From assembly GCA_028292185.1 (NCBI GenBank), contig JAQGMT010000162.1:1-14396 (forward strand): a DNA stretch of 14,396 nucleotides, given 5' to 3'. Shown here in pieces: positions 6,687-12,578 of this stretch (its first letter is position 1; each line of letters begins with the position of its first letter). Under the pieces are notes generated by a model, which worked only from the letters and a program-made list of their open reading frames with translations, was not told the DNA's origin and searched no databases. The position numbers and the translations under genes are program-made. The DNA comes from Ramlibacter sp. (GTDB taxonomy: Bacteria > Pseudomonadota > Gammaproteobacteria > Burkholderiales > Burkholderiaceae_C).

Positions 6687-7585
6687 GTTGGCTCCTTCTT
6701 GGGTTGATGGCGGTCGGGCCCGCTGGCGGCATCGACTCGGGCGCGGGCTCGCGTGACGAGAAAATCGACGATGTGGTTGCGCAGCTCGTAGTAGCCGGGC
6801 AAATGATGCAGCGTGGCGCGCGTTCGGTTGCCCGGCACCGTGTTGCGCACGACTTCAGCGATGCCGCCGGCCGAGAAGCCGCCCGCGTCGTCGCCGGCAT
6901 TGCTCATGAGCAGGATGCGGTCGGCCAGCAAGATGGCCTCATCCACGTCGTGCGTGATCATGAACACGGTCTGGTGCGTCTGGCGCACGATGCCCAGCAA
7001 CTCGTCCTGGATCGTGCCGCGCGTGAGCGCATCCAGGGCCCCGAACGGTTCGTCCAGCAGCAGCATCTTGGGCTGGATGGCGAAGGCGCGGGCGATGCCC
7101 ACCCGCTGCTTCATGCCGCCCGACAGCTGCGACGGCTTCTTGTCGATTGCCTGCGCCAGGCCCACCATCGCGACGAATTTTTCGACCTGTGCCTTGACCT
7201 GCGCCTTCGGCCAATCGGGCCAGCGCGATTCCACCGCGAACGCGATGTTCCTGCGCACGGTCAGCCACGGCATCAGCGCATGGCTCTGGAACACCACGCC
7301 GCGCTCCAGGCTGGGCCCACGCACTTCCCGGCCGTCCATGAAGACGTGGCCCGAAGAGGCGCTGTCCAGGCCCGCCAGTACATTCAGGATAGTGGTCTTG
7401 CCGCAGCCGGAGTGGCCGATGATGCAGACGAATTCGCCCTTGTCGATCGTGAACGAGACATCGGCGAACACCGGTTTACCCGGAACAAAGCTCTTCGACA
7501 GGCCCTCGACCCGCAGGAAGCCTTGCGCGACAGGCTCGGTCGCGTTGGCCAAGCCCGGAATGAGGACGCCGGTCTCATTCAACAT
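6683..7585 (-). CDS. cynD: Cyanate/nitrate-type ABC transporter ATP-binding protein
   Basis: 300 residues with all ABC ATPase motifs: Walker A GHSGCGKTT (57-65), Q-loop Q100, signature LSGGMKQR (154-161), Walker B MLLLDEP (174-180) and switch His H212. It belongs to the NrtD/SsuB/TauB group that powers import of nitrate, cyanate, bicarbonate, sulfonates or taurine. About 20 residues before the domain and 60 after it are variable. Cyanate is assigned because the gene lies between a permease gene it overlaps by 11 bp and cynS, which it overlaps by 4 bp. This is the cynABDS order known in cyanobacteria. The protein sits on the cytoplasmic face of the membrane. Nitrite or another small anion as an additional substrate cannot be excluded. 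Confidence 0.93.
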   Translation of the reverse strand: MLNETGVLIPGLANATEPVAQGFLRVEGLSKSFVPGKPVFADVSFTIDKGEFVCIIGHSGCGKTTILNVLAGLDSASSGHVFMDGREVRGPSLERGVVFQSHALMPWLTVRRNIAFAVESRWPDWPKAQVKAQVEKFVAMVGLAQAIDKKPSQLSGGMKQRVGIARAFAIQPKMLLLDEPFGALDALTRGTIQDELLGIVRQTHQTVFMITHDVDEAILLADRILLMSNAGDDAGGFSAGGIAEVVRNTVPGNRTRATLHHLPGYYELRNHIVDFLVTRARARVDAASGPDRHQPKKEPT

Positions 7586-8429
7586 ACGTGACCCATTGCT
7601 GGAACTGCGCGAAGGCCAGGTCCAGCAGCATGCCGACGACGCCGATCACCAGGATGGCGAAAATCACATTGGTGAGCGACAGGTTGTTCCACTCGTTCCA
7701 GACGAAGTAGCCGATGCCGGTGCCGCCCACCAGCATTTCGGCGGCCACGATCACCAGCCAGGCGATGCCCATGCTGATGCGCATGCCGGTGAGGATGGTG
7801 GGCGCCGCCGCCGGCAGGATCACCTGGAACGCCTTGCGCAGCGGCTTCACCTCGAGCGTGCTGGCGACCGCCAGCCATTCGCGCTTGACCGACGCGACGC
7901 CGAAAGCCGTGTTGATCAGCATCGGCCAGACCGAGCAGATGAAGATCACGAACACGCCCGAGATGGAGGAGTCCTTGATGGTGTACAGCGCGAGCGGCAT
8001 CCACGCCAGCGGCGAGATCGGCTTGAGCACCTGGATGAAAGGATCGAAGGCCTTGTGCAGCAACGGCGACATGCCGATCACGAAGCCCAGCGGAATCGCC
8101 ACCGTGCACGCGAGCAGGAAGCCCAGGCCCACGCGCATCAGCGAATGCCCCAGCTGGATCGCGATGCCCTTGTCGTTGGGGCCGTTGTCATAGAACGGAT
8201 GCGACAGCTGCTTCACCACAGCCTGGCCCATCTGCGCCAGGCCGGGGAATCCGGCGGTCTTGCCGCTGCCCGCCTCCTTGCCCATCATCTTGTCGTATTC
8301 GGCCTGCTCCGCCGACCGTGCACCCAAGGCGACGCCCGCGGCGGGCAGCGTGGCAAGGTGCCAGATGCCCAGGAACACAGCGAACAGCAGCAGCGAAACC
8401 GCTGCCGCCTTGACATTGATCGACTTCAT
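7575..8429 (-). CDS. cynB: Cyanate/nitrate-type ABC transporter permease
   Basis: 284 residues of the NrtB/CynB permease family. There is one N-terminal membrane helix (about 8-28), a periplasmic segment of about 65 residues, then five or so helices. The cytoplasmic coupling loop near 184-215 (REWLAVASTLEV...FQVILPAAAP) contacts the ATPase. The ATG at 8429 is preferred: it has AGGGG just upstream and gives a normal Lys-then-hydrophobic N terminus. An in-frame GTG at 8453 would add eight Arg-rich residues and overlap the cynA stop. With the chosen start, 13 nt separate it from cynA. The 3' end overlaps cynD by 11 bp, so the three transport genes are translationally linked. Confidence 0.92.
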   Translation of the reverse strand: MKSINVKAAAVSLLLFAVFLGIWHLATLPAAGVALGARSAEQAEYDKMMGKEAGSGKTAGFPGLAQMGQAVVKQLSHPFYDNGPNDKGIAIQLGHSLMRVGLGFLLACTVAIPLGFVIGMSPLLHKAFDPFIQVLKPISPLAWMPLALYTIKDSSISGVFVIFICSVWPMLINTAFGVASVKREWLAVASTLEVKPLRKAFQVILPAAAPTILTGMRISMGIAWLVIVAAEMLVGGTGIGYFVWNEWNNLSLTNVIFAILVIGVVGMLLDLAFAQFQQWVTYVE

Positions 8430-8442
8430 GGAGCCCCTGCGC

Positions 8443-9810
8443 TCACGCCGCACTCATCTTGTTGATCGCGAAGCTCTTGATGTACTCCTCGGGCCGGGCC
8501 GGATCGAACTCCTTGCCCATCACCTTGAACTTCCGGTACGCGCCTTCCGGCGCCCTCCAGCCGGCGGCCGCCATCTGCTTCTTGGCATCGGTCAACAGGA
8601 ACACGCGTTCGGCGATCTGCTTGTAGTTGACCTCGCCCTTGACGTAGCCCCAGCGCTTCATCTGGGTGAGCATCCAGACCGCCATGCTCTGCCACGGCAC
8701 CGGGTCGAAGTTGGCGCGGTCCGGCACGTTCTTGATGTTCCCCAGGCCGTCGGCGAACTTGCCGGTCAGCACCTGCGTGATCACGGTCTCCGGCTGGTTC
8801 AGGTACTGGGTGGGTGCGATGACCTTGGCGATCAGCTCGCGGTCCCTGGGCTGGCTGGCCATCAACGACGAGGTGATCACCGCCCGGTACAGCGCGGCGA
8901 AGGTGTTGGGATTGCGCTTGATGAATTCCTCGCTGATGCCGAAGGCGCAGCAGGGATGGCCGTCCCAGATTTCCTTGGACAGGATGTGGATGAAGCCCAC
9001 TTCGTCGTACACGGCACGCTGGTTGAACGGATCCGGGCCGAGGAAGCCGTCGATGTTGCCGGCGCGCAGGTTCGCCACCATCTCGGGCGGCGGGGTCACC
9101 CGGATCTGCACGTCGGTGTCGGGGTTGACGCCGTTCTCCGCAAGGTAGTAGCGCAGCAGGAAGTTGTGCATGCTGTACTCGAAGGGCACCGCGAACTTCA
9201 GGCCCTTCCAGCTCTTGGGATCGCGCTTGTCCTTGTGCTTGACGTGCAGCGTGATGGCCTGGCCGTTGGTGTTCTGGATCGTGGCCACGTTCATCGGCAC
9301 CTGGGTCGATCCCAGGCCCATCGAAATGGCCAGGGGCATCGGCGACAGGAAGTGGCTGGCGTCGTGCTCCTTGTTAAGCATCTTGTCGCGAATCAGCGCC
9401 CAGCCCGCCGTCTTGTTCAACTGCACATTCAGGCCCTGCGCCTTGTAGAAGCCCAAGGGCTCGGCCATGATCAGCGGCGTGGCGCAGGTGATGGCGATGA
9501 AGCCGATCTTGAGGTCTTTCTTTTCAAGCGCGCCCTTGTCCTGCGCCATGGCCTGCAATGCGGACACCGGAAGCAGGGAAGCGATGGCCGCGCGCGCCGT
9601 GTTGGCGCCCACGGCCCGCAGAAAGCCGCGCCGCACGCTGTCCACCGGAAACAGGGCCTTGACCAGGCTGGCTTCCATGAAACTGCGCGAAAGCTCCTCC
9701 TCGGTATCTGCTGTCTGCGCGCCGTGCGCGCCGGGTGCGTGGTCCTGGCCGCAGGCGCAGCGCAGCATCAGCGGGCGGTCGGCATCGTAGGCGTCATAGG
9801 GTTTTGGCAT
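8443..9810 (-). CDS. cynA: Cyanate/nitrate-type ABC transporter binding protein, Tat-exported
   Basis: 455 residues of the CmpA/NrtA/CynA group of periplasmic anion-binding proteins. The mature domain starts near residue 90 (KKDLKIGFIAITCATPLIMAEPLGFY) and runs to the end. Export looks Tat-dependent: the twin-arginine motif V-R60-R61-G-F-L-R is followed by a hydrophobic stretch ending ALQAMA, with cleavage around 87-89. Unusually, 59 residues precede the RR motif, including C18-A-C20-G-Q-D-H24-x4-H29, which looks like a small metal site. The ATG at 9810 has AGAGGTGA at good spacing. A later in-frame ATG (residue 45, base 9678) has GAGGAGGAG only about 15 nt upstream and is less likely. It is first gene of the operon. 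The ligand is inferred from linkage to cynS. Confidence 0.92.
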   Translation of the reverse strand: MPKPYDAYDADRPLMLRCACGQDHAPGAHGAQTADTEEELSRSFMEASLVKALFPVDSVRRGFLRAVGANTARAAIASLLPVSALQAMAQDKGALEKKDLKIGFIAITCATPLIMAEPLGFYKAQGLNVQLNKTAGWALIRDKMLNKEHDASHFLSPMPLAISMGLGSTQVPMNVATIQNTNGQAITLHVKHKDKRDPKSWKGLKFAVPFEYSMHNFLLRYYLAENGVNPDTDVQIRVTPPPEMVANLRAGNIDGFLGPDPFNQRAVYDEVGFIHILSKEIWDGHPCCAFGISEEFIKRNPNTFAALYRAVITSSLMASQPRDRELIAKVIAPTQYLNQPETVITQVLTGKFADGLGNIKNVPDRANFDPVPWQSMAVWMLTQMKRWGYVKGEVNYKQIAERVFLLTDAKKQMAAAGWRAPEGAYRKFKVMGKEFDPARPEEYIKSFAINKMSAA

Positions 9811-9838
9811 GGGTCACCTCTGGAAGATGCCCATGCTT

Positions 9839-9854
9839 TGCAAGTGTCGCGCCC
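9839..9854 (-). promoter_or_regulatory. Candidate sigma-54 (-24/-12) promoter for cynABDS
   Basis: Read on the minus strand, GGGCGCGACACTTGCA matches the consensus TGGCACG-N4-TTGCW at 10 of 12 defined positions. The GG and GC pairs are at the required 10-nt separation. Transcription would start near 9828, giving a leader of about 18 nt that still contains the AGAGGTGA ribosome site. Sigma-54 control suits a nitrogen-scavenging operon; this is inference from a single match. Confidence 0.5.
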
Positions 9855-9878
9855 GCCCGGACCCTACTGCGGCGCGAC
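9846..9878. repeat. Inverted repeat GTCGCGCC-N17-GGCGCGAC over the -24 box
   Basis: A perfect 8-bp inverted repeat. Its promoter-proximal arm overlaps the -24 part of the candidate sigma-54 promoter. It could be an operator or an RNA hairpin ending transcription from the upstream DUF1348 gene; no T-run follows on either strand. Confidence 0.4.
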
Positions 9879-9924
9879 TTTCTGGTGCTGGTGATGGCCA
9901 GAGCCGGCCGCTACGTGCCACCCT

Positions 9925-9952
9925 GGTGCGCATGCCCGCCTGAGGTGCGCAT
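9925..9952. promoter_or_regulatory. Direct repeat GGTGCGCAT x2, possible activator sites
   Basis: Two identical 9-mers (9925-9933 and 9944-9952) lie 19 bp apart, about 97-124 bp upstream of the inferred cynA transcription start. This is where enhancer-binding activators of sigma-54 promoters usually sit. On the minus strand each reads TGCGCACC, related to but not identical with an NtrC half-site (TGCACC). Next to the first copy, GTGCCACC forms an imperfect mirror. Confidence 0.35.
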
Positions 9953-9966
9953 CCCTGGCGCCAGGA

Positions 9967-10440
9967 CTAGAGCCCCAGTTCGCTCAAACCCGGGTGATCG
10001 TCGGGCCGGCGGCCCAGGGGCCAGCGGTACTTGCGTTGCGCCTCGGCGATGGGCAGGTCGTTGATGCTGGCAAAGCGCCGGCGCATCAGGCCCTGTTCTG
10101 TGAACTCCCAGTTCTCGTTGCCGTAGCTGCGATACCAATGGCCCGAATCGTCATGCCATTCATAGGCGAAGCGCACCGCGATTCGCTCACCGGCGCAGGC
10201 CCACAGTTCCTTGATCAGGCGGTAGTCCAACTCCCGGGCCCACTTGCGCTGCAGGAAGGCGCGGACCTGCTCGCGGCCCTGCGGGAACTCGGCGCGATTG
10301 CGCCACTGGGTGTCTTCGGTATAAACCTGCACCACCTTGTCGGGGTCTCGGGTGTTCCACGCGTCTTCGGCCATGCGCACCTTGCGGGCCGCGGTCTCGG
10401 GCGTGAACGGGGGCAGCGGCGGCTTGCTTTCGGTGTTCAT
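9967..10440 (-). CDS. DUF1348 / NTF2-like family protein
   Basis: 157 residues matching the DUF1348 (nuclear transport factor 2-like) family. The conserved run is ARKVRMAEDAWNTRDPDKV, YTEDTQWRNRAEF, GREQVRAFLQRKW, ELDYRLIKELWA, then RFAYEWHDDSGHWYRSYGNENWEF and MRRRFASINDLPI. The cone-shaped fold often holds a small ligand or active site, but no reaction is established for this family. The ATG at 10440 is used; an adjacent GTG at 10443 is an alternative, with GGTGAG just upstream serving either. The gene follows a 58-residue small gene by about 40 nt and is probably transcribed with it from the CRP-type promoter region at 10682-10724. About 156 nt of regulatory DNA separate it from cynA. Confidence 0.9.
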   Translation of the reverse strand: MNTESKPPLPPFTPETAARKVRMAEDAWNTRDPDKVVQVYTEDTQWRNRAEFPQGREQVRAFLQRKWARELDYRLIKELWACAGERIAVRFAYEWHDDSGHWYRSYGNENWEFTEQGLMRRRFASINDLPIAEAQRKYRWPLGRRPDDHPGLSELGL

Positions 10441-10482
10441 CACCGGATTCTCACCCCGGCGCGCCGACCGCGCCAGGAAGCC

Positions 10483-10659
10483 CTACCACTCGCCGACGAG
10501 GCGCACCCGCTGGTCGAGGTCGGCCGGCAGATCGTGCAATTGGGGCTCGGGGGCGGCCGGGCGCATCAGCGACTCGCCCGCCACCAGACGGCGCAGGAAT
10601 TCGGCTGCAGGAGTGCGTTGCTGCGGCTGGCGGGGGACGATGACGGCGGCGAATCGCAT
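10483..10659 (-). CDS. Small 58-residue protein, unknown function
   Basis: A short gene supported by a strong ribosome site, AAAGGAG (10666-10672), 6 nt before the ATG. It also sits directly behind a promoter-like region (-10 TACACT and a CRP-type palindrome). The protein starts MRFAAVIVPRQPQQRTPAAE, has a short amphipathic helix (FLRRLVAGESLM), a Pro-rich middle and ends VRLVGEW. It has no signal peptide or membrane helix. Its stop lies about 40 nt before the DUF1348 gene, implying one operon. I do not recognise the family. It could encode a small partner of the DUF1348 protein, or be a translated leader. Confidence rests on the ribosome site and context, not on homology. Confidence 0.65.
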   Translation of the reverse strand: MRFAAVIVPRQPQQRTPAAEFLRRLVAGESLMRPAAPEPQLHDLPADLDQRVRLVGEW

Positions 10660-10681
10660 GGCGGGCTCCTTTCCTGGCTCA

Positions 10682-10687
10682 AGTGTA
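10682..10687 (-). promoter_or_regulatory. -10 box of the small-protein/DUF1348 operon
   Basis: TACACT on the minus strand. A start 7 nt downstream (near 10675) gives a 16-nt leader containing the AAAGGAG ribosome site and puts the adjacent CRP-type palindrome at -41.5. No good -35 box is present, as expected for an activator-dependent promoter. Confidence 0.5.
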
Positions 10688-10708
10688 AGAAGCCCCGAGT
10701 GACGGCGA

Positions 10709-10724
10709 TGTGACCTGACTCACA
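10709..10724. promoter_or_regulatory. CRP/FNR-family binding site TGTGA-N6-TCACA
   Basis: A perfect match to the CRP consensus palindrome TGTGA-N6-TCACA. Its centre (10716.5) is exactly 41.5 bp before the start predicted from the -10 box, the class II activator position. Which Crp/Fnr homologue binds it in this organism is unknown. Confidence 0.65.
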
Positions 10725-10769
10725 CCGGGCGGACGATCACGCATACCGGTGGCCTCCGGGCAACACCTG

Positions 10770-11096
10770 TCAGCGCCCGACCGCCTTCTCGAGCTCATCC
10801 TTGGTCATGCTCGAGCGTCCGCTGATGCCCTTGCGCTTGGCTTCTTCATACAGCTGCTCGCGAGTTCGCCCTTGCGCGCCCCGATGCGAACGCTGCCCAC
10901 CGCGCACGGGGGCCGGCATGTCTTTCAGCGTTGCGGCACTCGCATGCTTGGCTTCGCCATGCTGCGCCCGCTCCTTGTTCACCGTGCGGGCGGCGATGGC
11001 CTCGGCCGTCTTTTCGCTTTCACCGCGCTTGAGCTCGCCGTCCTTGATGTGCTTGTACTGGCGCTCGCGCTTGTCGCTCCATTGGTTGCGTGGCAT
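10770..11096 (-). CDS. Basic protein with Rho-N (SAP-like) C-terminal motif
   Basis: 108 residues, strongly charged and without membrane segments. The N-terminal part (MPRNQWSDKRERQYKHIKDG...EKTAEAIAARTVNKERAQ) resembles a family often labelled 'plasmid stabilisation protein' in database annotation, though nothing shows such a role. The C-terminal 30 residues (TREQLYEEAKRKG...MTKDELEKAV) form a helix-extended-helix like the Rho termination factor N-terminal domain, a nucleic-acid-binding module. A strong ribosome site, AAAGGAGAT, precedes the ATG. The gene lies 12 nt after the CBS-domain gene on the same strand, so the two are very likely co-transcribed. A DNA- or RNA-binding stress protein is a reasonable guess only. 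Confidence 0.82.
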   Translation of the reverse strand: MPRNQWSDKRERQYKHIKDGELKRGESEKTAEAIAARTVNKERAQHGEAKHASAATLKDMPAPVRGGQRSHRGAQGRTREQLYEEAKRKGISGRSSMTKDELEKAVGR

Positions 11097-11108
11097 ATCG
11101 ATCTCCTT

Positions 11109-11618
11109 TCATTTGGGTTGGCGGCGGGGCTTGCCGGAGGCCGAGCCGCCGCCCGCGGCGCCGCTGGCCTGCGATTGGCTCGAGCGATCCGGTTCGGCCG
11201 GCTCGGAAATATCGCCCAGCGACGTCGCCACATCCTGGTCGTCGTCCGGGTCCTTGGTGGCGATATCGCCGATCGTGATGATGCCCACCAGCCGCTCCTG
11301 CCGGTCGACCACGGGCATGCGGCGGATCTGCGTCTCGGCCATCTGGGTGAGCACGTCGTCGATGTCCGCGTCCTCCCTGGCACAGCGCACGTTGGTGCTC
11401 ATGACGTCCGCCAGCTTCATCGTCTTGGTGTCGGCTTGCTGGGCGACGCCGCGAACCACGATGTCGCGGTCGGTCACCATGCCTACCAGCTTGTCGCCCT
11501 CGCAAACCGGGATCACGCCCACATTGAGTTCGTCCATGGCCTGCGCGGCCAGCACCACGCTGTCCTGGGGGGACATGCTCCGCACGCCGCGGGTCATCAC
11601 GTCAGCAACTGTTGTCAT
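11109..11618 (-). CDS. Tandem CBS-domain protein
   Basis: 169 residues: two CBS domains (about 7-60 and 70-122) forming one Bateman module, then a disordered Asp-, Ser/Gly- and Lys/Arg-rich tail. The nucleotide-contact motifs are VGMVTDRDI (45-53) and VGIITIGDIA (111-120). There is no attached enzyme or channel domain, so it is probably a stand-alone adenine-nucleotide sensor; the partner is unknown. The ATG at 11618 is chosen because AAGGAG lies just upstream and the domain starts at once; the frame continues a further 16 codons without a ribosome site. It is followed 12 nt later by the Rho-N-like gene. Upstream lies the 132-nt gap with the third GTCCTAC-type element. Confidence 0.93.
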   Translation of the reverse strand: MTTVADVMTRGVRSMSPQDSVVLAAQAMDELNVGVIPVCEGDKLVGMVTDRDIVVRGVAQQADTKTMKLADVMSTNVRCAREDADIDDVLTQMAETQIRRMPVVDRQERLVGIITIGDIATKDPDDDQDVATSLGDISEPAEPDRSSQSQASGAAGGGSASGKPRRQPK

Positions 11619-11639
11619 CTCACGCTCCTTGGGGAATAG

Positions 11640-11655
11640 GCCGGCGACCGCCGGC
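11640..11655. repeat. Short GC inverted repeat GCCGGC-gacc-GCCGGC
   Basis: A 6-bp stem with a 4-nt loop, between the creatininase stop and the CBS start, 21 nt before the CBS ATG. It has no T-run, so it is a poor terminator; it could shape the CBS leader RNA or be chance in GC-rich DNA. Confidence 0.25.
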
Positions 11656-11713
11656 GAATTCCTCAATCTAGCGGGTGCGCGCGGGGGCGCTGTCGGTGCT
11701 CTCGCAAGCTGGC

Positions 11714-11724
11714 GTAGGACGCGG
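11714..11724 (-). promoter_or_regulatory. Shared element CCNNGTCCTAC, copy C (upstream of CBS gene)
   Basis: On the minus strand it reads CCGCGTCCTAC, 95 nt before the CBS-protein start and pointing towards it. It keeps all nine fixed positions of the element seen before the KGG and secreted-protein genes, but not the following AG. Confidence 0.4.
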
Positions 11725-11750
11725 CTGATGCCGCCGCGAGACCTGCGCTG

Positions 11751-12569
11751 CTATGAGGACGCCGGGCGTTGCACCAGCGTATCGAGCGGCAGGGCCGAAA
11801 TTTCCTGCAGCAGCAAGGCCAACTGGCGGCCGGCCGCATCGAGCACGGCACGGCCCTTCTCCGCCGTCGCCGCGGCTGCATTGCCCGCAGCGCCCTGCGC
11901 GTTGTAGTCCTGCATCTGCCAAGCCAGCTTGGCGCTGCTGCCGTTGCCCAGGATCGGGTACTTCGCGGCGCGCTCCTGCGAGGTGGATTTGAAGTCGTGC
12001 GCCTCGTTCATCTGCACGTGCTGCGGGCGCAGCGCCAGCATCAGTGAGGTTTCAATCTCGCCCGCATGCACGCCGAAGCGATGCTCCTGGGGCGTGAACA
12101 AGCCGTTCACCGCATCGCCCAGCGGCAGGTTCCACCAGCTGCAGCCATACACGATCAGTTTGGCGCGGCTGCGCAGTTCGCGCGCCGCGATGTCCATCAG
12201 GCTCACCTGGCCACCGTGCGAATTGAGCAGCAGCAGCTTCTTCACGCCGGCGCGCGCCACGCACTCGCCCAGCTCGATCCAGCTGGAAACGACGGTGTTG
12301 AACGACAGGCTCAAGGTGCCCGGGAAATCCAGGTGCTCCGGGCTGTAGCCGATTTGCTGGGTGGGCAAGACCCATACCGGAACTTGCGCGGGCAAGTGCG
12401 GCAGCGCCGCGGCCATCACGCCATCCACCAGCGTCTGGTCCACCGACAGCGGCAGGTGCGGCCCGTGCTGCTCGGTCGCGCCCAGCGGCAGCACCGCCAC
12501 GGTGGCGGCTGGATCGAGCTGCGCGAACTCGCGCGTGGAAAGGTCGGCCCAGAAGCGGCAGGAGGTCAT
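11751..12569 (-). CDS. Creatininase-family amidohydrolase
   Basis: 272 residues of the creatininase family, metal-dependent hydrolases acting on cyclic or linear amides. Metal-binding positions are conserved: E33 and H35 in GATEQHGPHLPLSVD, D44, H118 in NSHGG, and E173 in HAGEIETS. The family includes creatininase, the riboflavin/F420 enzyme ArfB and MftE-like proteins, so the substrate is open; no creatine-pathway gene is nearby. The start follows the E1 stop by only 9 nt and has no clear Shine-Dalgarno sequence, pointing to translational coupling with the dehydrogenase gene. The C-terminal 30 residues are Ala-rich and ordinary for this group. A formamide- or hydantoin-type substrate would be conceivable but nothing here decides it. 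Confidence 0.9.
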   Translation of the reverse strand: MTSCRFWADLSTREFAQLDPAATVAVLPLGATEQHGPHLPLSVDQTLVDGVMAAALPHLPAQVPVWVLPTQQIGYSPEHLDFPGTLSLSFNTVVSSWIELGECVARAGVKKLLLLNSHGGQVSLMDIAARELRSRAKLIVYGCSWWNLPLGDAVNGLFTPQEHRFGVHAGEIETSLMLALRPQHVQMNEAHDFKSTSQERAAKYPILGNGSSAKLAWQMQDYNAQGAAGNAAAATAEKGRAVLDAAGRQLALLLQEISALPLDTLVQRPASS

Positions 12570-12578
12570 CCGCGCATG

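Noticed and set aside
9914..9920. Exact TGGCACG (sigma-54 -24 box) on the minus strand
   Set aside because: No TTGC-like -12 box follows at the required spacing.
9954..9965. Perfect 12-bp palindrome CCTGGCGCCAGG after the DUF1348 stop as a terminator
   Set aside because: Only 4 bp could pair once a loop is allowed and no T-run follows; may be a protein site or chance.
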